The position numbers were made by a program, and so were the translations under genes. Below the pieces are notes generated by a model. That model saw only the letters and a program-made list of their open reading frames with translations, was not told where the DNA came from and did no database searches. From Salinivirga sp964413185 (lineage in GTDB: Bacteria > Bacteroidota > Bacteroidia > Bacteroidales > Salinivirgaceae), in assembly GCA_964413185.1 (NCBI GenBank), contig CAYPSX010000125.1:1-11528 (forward strand): a stretch of DNA of 11,528 nt. The letters are read 5' to 3'. This document shows, in pieces, positions 6,294 to 11,528 of this stretch; position 1 is the first letter of the stretch, and every line of letters starts with the position of its first letter.

Positions 6294-9194
6294 ATGACAG
6301 AAGAATTAGAAGAACACAAAACGGGTACAGTTACCCGCCATTTTCCAATTGTTTGTATTGGAGCATCTGCCGGAGGGTTAGATGCTTTGGAGCAATATCT
6401 GGAAAATGTACCGGAAAACAGCAATATGGCATATATTGTTATCCAGCATCTCGATCCTACCCATAAAGGGATGTTGCCAGAACTACTGCAACGCACTAGC
6501 AAAATGAAAGTTATGCAGGTTAAAGACCGAATGCCTGTAAAACAGAATGTAGTTTATGTTATTCCTCCAAATAAAACCATGTCTATATTGAAAGGAGTTC
6601 TTCATCTTTTTGAACCGGTTGAAACAAGAGGATTACGACTTCCCATCGATTATTTTTTGCAAACCCTGGCCGACGATCAAAAGGAACGTGCAGTTGCCGT
6701 TATTCTTTCAGGCATGGGTTCTGATGGAAGTATTGGTATCCGCAGCATTAAAGAGCAAAATGGTATTGTAATGGTACAGGAACCTTCCTCGGCAAAATTC
6801 GACAGTATGCCTCAAAAAGCTATGAAATCAGTGCTTGCAGACATTGTTGCACCGGCGAACGATTTGCCCTTGAGGCTTCATGATTTCTTCAATCGAATTC
6901 CGGTCATCAAATCAGATCATGTTATCGATAATAAGGATAAAAGTGCGTTCGAAAAAATAATTATTTTACTCCGGTCGCATACGGGCAATGACTTTTCGTT
7001 GTACAAAAAGAAATCCATATATCGCCGGGTTGAAAGGCGTATGGGGGTTCATAAAATCGATAAGATTAGCTCGTATGTGCATTTCTTGCAGGAAAATCCT
7101 ATAGAAATGGATATTCTTTTTAAAGAATTGCTGATAGGCGTAACCAGCTTTTTCCGTGATCCCGGGTTATGGGAAAAACTAAAAGAAACAGTGATTCCAA
7201 ATTTGGTTGATGACATGCAAAAAGGTTCCATTTTACGAGCATGGGTGCCGGGGTGTTCAACCGGTGAGGAGGTTTACTCATTAGCCATGGTATTTAAAGA
7301 AGCTGTTGAAAAAAAGAATTATCAAAATAATATTTCGTTGCAAATATTTGCAACCGATCTCGACAGTGAAGCTATAGATGTAGCAAGAAAAGGCGTTTTT
7401 GCTGAAAATATTTCGGCCAATGTTTCACCCGAACGACTGAGTCGCTTTTTTGTTGAAACAGAGGAGGGCTATCGTATTAAAACAGAAATACGGGAAATGG
7501 TGGTATTTGCAAAACACAATATTACTATGCATGCTCCTTTTACCAAAATAGATATTATTTCGTGCCGTAACATGCTTATATATATGGAGCCCGAGTTGCA
7601 AAAGAAAATCCTCAAACTATTCTCTTATAGTCTTAATCCCAATGGAATTGTAGTTTTGGGGAGTTCTGAAACGCTTGGTAATCAAAATCATCTGTTTTCA
7701 ACAGTTGACGACAAACTTAAAATTTTTAAACATTCACCTACTACTCAGGTAACTGAATTATCTGATTTTCCATCTTCATTTTCCCAAAATTCTCCTACCC
7801 GTATTAAAAACGAAAGCACAGCCAAATCATATATGAATATCCAATCTTTAGCCGATCAGCTTTTATTGCAGCATTTTTCACCTCCGGGAGTTTTAGTAAA
7901 CGACCAGGGCGATATTATATACATAAGCGGGCGTACCGGAAAATACCTGGAGCCATCAGTTGGTAAGGCGAACATGAACATTTTTGCCATGCTGCGCGAA
8001 GGTTTGCGCAATGAATTTCCTTCTGCATTTCGTAAAGCTTTAAAAACAAAAGAAACCGTAGTTTTACACCATTTAAAAGTAAACACAAATAGTGGTGCTC
8101 AAGGCGTAGACGTAAAAATTCAATGGATCGATAAGCCCGATGCTTTGAAAGGTTTGATCATGATTGTTTTTCTTGATCTGCCCAAAACCGATGAGATTAA
8201 ATTAAAGTCAAAAAAAGGAGACGAAAGTATAGATAGTATTAAGCAGGCAGAACTGGAAGAGGAGTTGCGACGTGCACGTGAAGAATTGCAGAGCTACATC
8301 GAAGAGATGCAAACTGCCCAGGAAGAACAACGATCTACCAACGAAGAATTGCAATCCACCAACGAAGAGTTGCAATCGTCTAACGAAGAGCTTACAACCT
8401 CAAAGGAAGAGATGCAAAGCCTGAATGAAGAACTGGAAACATTAAATGCAGAACTACAGTCCAAAATTGATGAGTTTTTGCGAATGGACAGCGATATGAA
8501 AAACTTGCTGAATAGCACGGATATTGCTACATTGTTCCTCGATAAAGAGTTAAATATTCGTCGGTACACCAATGAAGCAACAAAAATTTTTAAACTAATA
8601 AAAAGTGATATAGGACGGCCATTAACCGATTTGGTATCAGACCTTTCTTATCCCGAACTGGCGAACGATGCACGCGAAGTTTTGCGAACCCTTGCTTTTA
8701 TCCAAAAACAAATTCCCACAAAAGATGGCCGGTGGTTTTCCGTTCGCATTATGCCTTATCGCACGTTAGACGATCGAATAGATGGTTTGGTAATTACCTT
8801 TATAGACAATTCAAATATTAAGCAACTGGAAGGCGAATTAATGGAAACCAATCAAATGCATCGTTTAATACTAAATTCATCATCAGATGTTATCGTTCGA
8901 TTATCAACCGATATGAATGTATTGGAGTTTAACCCTCAAGCCGAAAAACTATTCGGAAAAAAACATAAATCAACACTTAATAAGAATTTTATTCAGCAAT
9001 TTATTCCGGAATCAAACCAGGAAAAGGTTGCTAAAGATTTGAATAAAATTTTGCATAAAACGGAAAATTGCAAATATAAAACCCGGGTAAATGCATCCGG
9101 CGGTAAAATAATTGATGTCGAATGGAGTATAAACATCCTGTTAAACCATTTTAAAAAACCAACAGGATTGATTCTAATTAGTGTCTGTCCATAA
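6294..9194 (+). CDS. CheB-CheR fusion with coiled coil and PAS domains
   Basis: This is a 966-residue cytoplasmic signalling protein. Domains in order: CheB methylesterase, about 18-200, with catalytic Ser25 (GASAGG), His52 (QHLDP) and Asp144 (SGMGSDG); CheR methyltransferase, about 215-480, with SIYRRVERRM, GVTSFFRDP, the SAM-binding VPGCSTGEEVYSLAM, ATDLDSEAIDVARKGVF and IDIISCRNMLIYM; a degenerate PAS-like region, 515-630; a Glu/Gln-rich coiled coil, 645-735, with heptads STNEELQ; and two PAS domains, about 737-845 and 853-963. CheB normally removes and CheR adds methyl esters on chemoreceptor glutamates. Here there is no CheB receiver domain, no kinase and no receptor gene nearby. I chose the ATG at 6294; an in-frame TTG at 6255 directly after a stop codon would add 13 residues. 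The last three residues (VCP) and the stop come from a MITE-like insertion that replaced the inferred original ending EK. Confidence 0.92.
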   Translation: MTEELEEHKTGTVTRHFPIVCIGASAGGLDALEQYLENVPENSNMAYIVIQHLDPTHKGMLPELLQRTSKMKVMQVKDRMPVKQNVVYVIPPNKTMSILKGVLHLFEPVETRGLRLPIDYFLQTLADDQKERAVAVILSGMGSDGSIGIRSIKEQNGIVMVQEPSSAKFDSMPQKAMKSVLADIVAPANDLPLRLHDFFNRIPVIKSDHVIDNKDKSAFEKIIILLRSHTGNDFSLYKKKSIYRRVERRMGVHKIDKISSYVHFLQENPIEMDILFKELLIGVTSFFRDPGLWEKLKETVIPNLVDDMQKGSILRAWVPGCSTGEEVYSLAMVFKEAVEKKNYQNNISLQIFATDLDSEAIDVARKGVFAENISANVSPERLSRFFVETEEGYRIKTEIREMVVFAKHNITMHAPFTKIDIISCRNMLIYMEPELQKKILKLFSYSLNPNGIVVLGSSETLGNQNHLFSTVDDKLKIFKHSPTTQVTELSDFPSSFSQNSPTRIKNESTAKSYMNIQSLADQLLLQHFSPPGVLVNDQGDIIYISGRTGKYLEPSVGKANMNIFAMLREGLRNEFPSAFRKALKTKETVVLHHLKVNTNSGAQGVDVKIQWIDKPDALKGLIMIVFLDLPKTDEIKLKSKKGDESIDSIKQAELEEELRRAREELQSYIEEMQTAQEEQRSTNEELQSTNEELQSSNEELTTSKEEMQSLNEELETLNAELQSKIDEFLRMDSDMKNLLNSTDIATLFLDKELNIRRYTNEATKIFKLIKSDIGRPLTDLVSDLSYPELANDAREVLRTLAFIQKQIPTKDGRWFSVRIMPYRTLDDRIDGLVITFIDNSNIKQLEGELMETNQMHRLILNSSSDVIVRLSTDMNVLEFNPQAEKLFGKKHKSTLNKNFIQQFIPESNQEKVAKDLNKILHKTENCKYKTRVNASGGKIIDVEWSINILLNHFKKPTGLILISVCP
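8334..8396 (+). repeat. 21-bp in-frame tandem repeat coding for coiled-coil heptads
   Basis: Three 21-bp units (8334-8354, 8355-8375, 8376-8396) encode STNEELQ, STNEELQ and SSNEELT. Units 1 and 2 differ at two bases. They lie in the coiled coil between the PAS-like region and the PAS domains. Unequal exchange here would change coil length by whole heptads. Confidence 0.7.
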
Positions 9195-9376
9195 TGTCCG
9201 ATTTCTGCATTTCGACATGCTCAATGTATCACGTTATGCTCGTATTTAAAACAGTCATCCCGAGAATCGGGACTCCTTGATTTTAAATACTTCGCAAGCT
9301 CCCGATAAATGCGGGACAGGCTTTGAACTCGAACATTATGAACCAGACACTGACTTTATTGACAGACTAATTAGTG
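9174..9376. repeat. 10-bp direct repeats flanking the MITE-like element
   Basis: CTAATTAGTG occurs at 9174-9183 and again at 9367-9376, immediately outside the inverted-repeat ends of the 183-bp element. The left copy is read in frame as L-I-S in the CheB-CheR protein. The right copy continues in the same codon phase as L-I-S-E-K-stop. This is what a target-site duplication inside a coding region should look like. The core CTAATTAG is itself a palindrome, so part of it could alternatively belong to the element ends. Confidence 0.75.
9184..9366. mobile_element. MITE-like non-autonomous insertion, 183 bp
   Basis: The left end TCTGTCCATAATGTCCG (9184-9200) matches the reverse complement of the right end (9350-9366) at 14 of 17 positions. 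A second, better-matching inverted copy lies just inside the right end (9328-9347). The interior is highly structured. GTATTTAAAA (9242-9251) pairs with TTTTAAATAC (9281-9290), enclosing the hairpin TCCCGA-gaa-TCGGGA (9258-9272). A further hairpin, AAGCTCCCG/CGGGA...GCTT, lies at 9296-9323. No reading frame of useful size is present, so movement would need a transposase supplied elsewhere. It is flanked by a 10-bp target duplication. The transposon family cannot be named from this copy alone. Confidence 0.75.
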
Positions 9377-9392
9377 AAAAGTAAGAACATAA

Positions 9393-9400
9393 TAAATTTG
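9393..9400 (+). promoter_or_regulatory. Candidate -7 box before the small PAS gene
   Basis: TAAATTTG matches TAnnTTTG and lies 21 bp before the ATG at 9422, downstream of the insertion. No matching -33 box was found. If real, it would let the PAS gene be transcribed independently of the interrupted upstream gene. Confidence 0.25.
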
Positions 9401-9421
9401 ATAAACTAAAATATTGATGCC

Positions 9422-9973
9422 ATGACTACCGAAGAACTAGATTTTACAAATGCTGAAATGCTACGTAAGAAAGCCGAAGAACTGCTAAATGAAAAACAAA
9501 AAAAAATAGACAAGGAGAATCTTGAAGCAGATACTAAAAAGCTTGTACATGAGTTGCAGGTGCACCAGATTGAGTTAGAAATGCAAAATGAAGAGTTGCG
9601 TCAGGCTTATGAGACTGCCGAGCAGGCCCTGAAGAAATACACTATGTTGTACGATTTTTCTCCAATGGGCTATTTTACAATCGATCAGGAGGGTGTAATT
9701 CATGATTTGAACTTCTCAGGTGCTGAGATACTCCGGGAAAAACGGTTTTCATTAATCGATGCTAATTTCAAACTATTTGTACACGAAGATTCAAAATCAA
9801 TATTTAACGAATTTTTGCGTAAAGTGTATTCAACGAACAAAAAAGAATCGTGCGAAGTGATGCTCGGTTATGAAAATAAGCCATTGTGTTATGCTTTTAT
9901 TGAAGGTATAGTAACTCTGGAAGAGCAAGATTGTCTTTTATCGGTAGTTAATATTTCAAAATTTAAAAAATAA
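9422..9973 (+). CDS. Small coiled coil-PAS protein
   Basis: This 183-residue soluble protein begins with a charged coiled coil at about 10-72, containing LVHELQVHQIELEMQNEELR (41-60), a segment commonly found before PAS domains in Bacteroidota and other sensor proteins. A single PAS domain follows at about 74-182 (YDFSPMGYFTIDQEGVIHDLN, ending LLSVVNISKFKK). There is no kinase, cyclase or DNA-binding output domain, and the frame ends cleanly after the PAS domain, so it does not look truncated. It probably acts as a sensor or dimerisation partner for another protein; the adjacent CheB-CheR-PAS protein, with its own coiled coil, is the obvious candidate. Before the MITE-like insertion the two genes were only 37 bp apart, which suggests a former operon. 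Ligand and signal are unknown. Confidence 0.85.
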   Translation: MTTEELDFTNAEMLRKKAEELLNEKQKKIDKENLEADTKKLVHELQVHQIELEMQNEELRQAYETAEQALKKYTMLYDFSPMGYFTIDQEGVIHDLNFSGAEILREKRFSLIDANFKLFVHEDSKSIFNEFLRKVYSTNKKESCEVMLGYENKPLCYAFIEGIVTLEEQDCLLSVVNISKFKK

Positions 9974-10007
9974 ACAGTTAATAAATGCAACTTTAAACTT
10001 TATTATT

Positions 10008-11114
10008 ATGCACCTGTCTTTTCAAAAAGTATTTTATGCGATAGCCACAGTTGTGGGCTTATTTGCAATTTTAGTTTTGGCAAAACCAGTGCTTATTCCT
10101 ATTGCATTTGCCTTTTTAATAGCGTTTATACTCTTCCCTGCAGTACGAAAATTTGAATCCTGGGGTGCAAATGAAATAGCATCGGCTTCACTATCTATTT
10201 TGAGCTTATTATTGATAATTGGAGGAGGTATTTTTCTTTTCTCAAATCAAATCATTCATTTCTCAGAAGACTTAATTAATTTTAAAGGAAAAGTGCTCAA
10301 TGTTTTTGCTGACGCCACACTATTCATCAATAAAAACTTTGAGTTTTTACCACAATTAGAAAAAGGAGAGTTGTTAGATAAGCTCAAAAGCTGGCTAAGT
10401 GAGTCGGCTAACGTATTGTTAAGTCAAACTTTCAGCAGCACAACGAATGTTATTTTTGGAATATTAACTTCCCTTATATTCGCCTTCCTGATATTAATTT
10501 ACAGAAAAGGGCTGGTCCGCGCTTTTGTTAGTTTTTATCCCCTGGAGCATAGAGAAAAAGCTTATAAAATGGCTAAATCTGTTCAGAAGGTAGGTCAGCA
10601 GTATATTCTTGGAATGATGGTTGTTATTTTTATCCTGGGATTAGTGAACAGTATCGGGCTTTGGATTATTGGCATTGACAGTCCTTTCCTTTTTGGATTT
10701 TTGGCCGGAATATTAGCCATTATTCCTTATGCCGGAACCATTTTGGGAGCCGCCATTCCCATATTGTATGCTTTTATATCCTACGATTCCCTGTGGATGC
10801 CAATATCCATCGCTATTTTCTTCTGGGCCGTTCAGTTTATTGAAAGCAATTTTCTGACACCAAAAATCGTGGGAGGAAATTTAAAAATCAACCCATTAGC
10901 TTCAATTCTAAGCATTATTATCGGTGCTTCGGTTTGGGGTATAGCCGGCATGGTTTTGTTTTTACCCTTCGCCGCCATGTTAAAAGTGGTTTGCGAAGAG
11001 TATGAGGAACTTAAACCTGTTGCTTTGTTAATAGGTGAGCAAAATAATAAGAAGAAAGATGTCAATGTTAAATTTATTGGTAGATGGTTTAAAAAGATAA
11101 AAACCTTTTTTTAA
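10008..11114 (+). CDS. AI-2E/PerM family membrane transporter
   Basis: This 368-residue inner-membrane protein shows the family pattern (PF01594). Two N-terminal membrane helices (about 10-46, with AKPVLIPIAFAFLIAFIL) are followed by a third (62-79) and a soluble/amphipathic region (80-140). A helix at about 145-166 leads to a conserved C-terminal half with helices from about 200, containing the signatures FGFLAGILAIIPYAGTILG (229-247) and ESNFLTPKIVGGNLKINPLA (279-298), then the helical SILSIIIGASVWGIAGMVLFLP. The family includes TqsA (AI-2 export) and Na+/H+ antiporter-like members, so the substrate cannot be stated. A Lys-rich tail (NNKKK...WFKKIKTFF) ends the protein. It lies 34 bp after the PAS gene and may share its transcript. 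A closely similar tail appears after the assembly gap, indicating a tandem paralogue. Confidence 0.9.
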   Translation: MHLSFQKVFYAIATVVGLFAILVLAKPVLIPIAFAFLIAFILFPAVRKFESWGANEIASASLSILSLLLIIGGGIFLFSNQIIHFSEDLINFKGKVLNVFADATLFINKNFEFLPQLEKGELLDKLKSWLSESANVLLSQTFSSTTNVIFGILTSLIFAFLILIYRKGLVRAFVSFYPLEHREKAYKMAKSVQKVGQQYILGMMVVIFILGLVNSIGLWIIGIDSPFLFGFLAGILAIIPYAGTILGAAIPILYAFISYDSLWMPISIAIFFWAVQFIESNFLTPKIVGGNLKINPLASILSIIIGASVWGIAGMVLFLPFAAMLKVVCEEYEELKPVALLIGEQNNKKKDVNVKFIGRWFKKIKTFF

Positions 11115-11122
11115 AATTTCAT

Positions 11123-11149
11123 ATCAGTTTAAAAAAAGAACAAACTGAT
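11123..11149. repeat. 8-bp hairpin after the permease gene
   Basis: ATCAGTTT (11123-11130) and AAACTGAT (11142-11149) are perfect inverted repeats with an 11-nt A-rich loop, 8 bp after the permease stop. No T-run follows on the plus strand, so it is not a standard intrinsic terminator, though it may protect or end the transcript. Confidence 0.35.
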
Positions 11150-11173
11150 GAATGACTGAATAGGTATAAGATA

Positions 11174-11183
11174 NNNNNNNNNN
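11174..11183. other. Assembly gap (10 N)
   Basis: Ten N bases mark a scaffold join. A round placeholder length is common, so the true missing length is unknown. Homologous permease C-termini on both sides suggest that a repeated gene caused the break. Confidence 0.95.
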
Positions 11184-11290
11184 GAGAGCAAAAAAATGAC
11201 AAAAAAGATGATAATGATAAATTCGTTGATAAATGGATTAAAAAGATAAAAAACCGGGTTGCGAAAATTCGCACATTTTTCAAAAAATAG
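11184..11290 (+). CDS. C-terminal tail of a second AI-2E/PerM-type permease (partial at gap)
   Basis: From the gap, one frame runs 35 codons to a TAG at 11288-11290. It reads (n)GA then EQKNDKKDDNDKF, VDKWIKKIK, NRVAKIRTFFKK. This aligns codon by codon with the end of the complete permease before the gap (GEQNNKKKDVNVKFIGRWFKKIKTFF), including GEQ, K-D, KF, W and KKIK. It has 9 extra residues at the end. The rest of the gene is missing into the N-gap. It is therefore most likely the 3' end of a tandem paralogue rather than a stray fragment, though a true fragment left by a deletion is possible. No membrane part is visible in what remains. Confidence 0.7.
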
Positions 11291-11360
11291 CTATTTAGTG
11301 GTTGCCAGAACCCCCCCCCTTGTGATTTTTCCGTTTCGTTTCCAATAGTTTTAATTTCAG

Positions 11361-11387
11361 TTATTTGCAAAGGGTTATTTGCAAAGG
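11361..11387 (+). repeat. 14-bp tandem direct repeat, two units
   Basis: TTATTTGCAAAGG occurs at 11361-11373 and 11375-11387, perfect over 13 bp with one G between the copies. Confidence 0.8.
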
Positions 11388-11393
11388 CACCGG

Positions 11394-11440
11394 AAGCCGA
11401 ATTACATATTTCGACCGCGCTCAATACATGAATTCGGCTT
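11394..11440. repeat. 10-bp inverted repeat, 27-nt loop
   Basis: AAGCCGAATT (11394-11403) pairs perfectly with AATTCGGCTT (11431-11440). The loop contains the TTTCGAC...GCTCAAT motif shared with the MITE-like element. Confidence 0.7.
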
Positions 11441-11478
11441 AGCGTACCGTTTCTATTTAAACTTCGCGTTTTTGTTGT

Positions 11479-11503
11479 TCGGCTGAATTTGTAATTCAGC
11501 CGA
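11479..11503. repeat. 11-bp perfect hairpin
   Basis: TCGGCTGAATT (11479-11489) and AATTCAGCCGA (11493-11503) are perfect reverse complements with a 3-nt loop (TGT). The stem is strong, but no T-run follows on either strand. It may be a bidirectional transcript end or part of a dispersed repeat. Confidence 0.7.
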
Positions 11504-11528
11504 CTTGAGTTTGGCTAATTCCTCATAT

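Larger units (their letters stand above)
11291..11528. other. Gene-free tail with clustered repeats
   Basis: I see no gene in the last 238 bases. The stretch holds a run of nine C (11311-11319), a 14-bp tandem repeat, and two strong inverted repeats that share the motif GCC/TGAATT. It also holds a 22-nt segment, TTTCGACCGCGCTCAAT with its neighbours (11408-11429), that resembles a segment inside the MITE-like element (9209-9229). It looks like repeat-derived intergenic DNA. Confidence 0.5.

Noticed and set aside
9174..9376. The CheB-CheR gene as a pseudogene truncated by insertion
   Set aside because: Removing the insertion restores only two further codons before a stop, so the protein is essentially full length and the last PAS domain is complete.
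11119..11424. Minus-strand 101-residue open frame
   Set aside because: It runs through the 10-N gap (its translation contains unknown residues), overlaps the permease tail on the other strand and shows no protein-like features.
11394..11503. CRISPR array or tRNA in the repeat-rich tail
   Set aside because: The repeats are inverted or a single tandem pair with no regular spacers, and no cloverleaf can be folded from them by eye.
11479..11503. Intrinsic terminator
   Set aside because: The 11-bp stem is strong, but neither strand has a T-run directly after it.

Overview
The window looks like a scaffold piece from a Bacteroidota genome, probably a free-living or environmental Bacteroidia or marinilabilia-type bacterium. 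This is inferred from the low-GC, A/T-rich intergenic DNA, TAnnTTTG-type -7 boxes, weak or absent Shine-Dalgarno sequences, a PKD plus FISUMP surface protein, a secreted caspase-family protein, and a large CheB-CheR-PAS fusion. Genus-level placement is not possible from the sequence alone.

Layout. (1) Positions 3-959 are the 3' end of a secreted PKD/FISUMP protein. (2) Positions 1103-1830 hold a one-base-overlapping pair: a 76-residue unknown protein and a DUF2335 membrane protein, with a perfect 11-bp hairpin early in the first gene. (3) Positions 2051-3880, minus strand, hold a two-gene operon: a secreted Ig-like/DUF4352-like protein followed by a secreted caspase-family (C14) protein with 17-residue N-terminal repeats. 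(4) Positions 4028-5806 encode a lipoprotein M14 zinc carboxypeptidase, transcribed divergently from that operon. (5) Positions 5807-6293 are non-coding, with a GC-rich island of unknown origin. (6) Positions 6294-9194 encode a CheB-CheR-coiled coil-PAS protein, followed by a small coiled coil-PAS protein (9422-9973). Neither has a kinase domain. (7) Positions 10008-11114 encode an AI-2E/PerM-family permease. After a 10-N assembly gap comes the C-terminal tail of what appears to be a second, paralogous permease (to 11290). (8) Positions 11291-11528 have no gene but hold several direct and inverted repeats.

The clearest new structure is a 183-bp MITE-like element at 9184-9366. It has imperfect terminal inverted repeats and a 10-bp target duplication (CTAATTAGTG). 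It sits 6 bp before the inferred original stop codon of the CheB-CheR gene and supplies a replacement stop. Removing the element with one target copy restores an in-frame ending (...LILISEK, stop) and a 37-bp spacing to the next gene. The second strong point is that the N-gap lies exactly between two homologous permease C-termini, so it probably hides a collapsed tandem duplication rather than 10 bases.

Functionally, the 6294-9973 pair looks like a sensory/methylation-type signalling unit whose output partner is not in the window. The minus-strand operon and the M14 lipoprotein look like envelope or periplasmic functions. No tRNA, rRNA, CRISPR array, intact transposase or recognised defence locus was seen.
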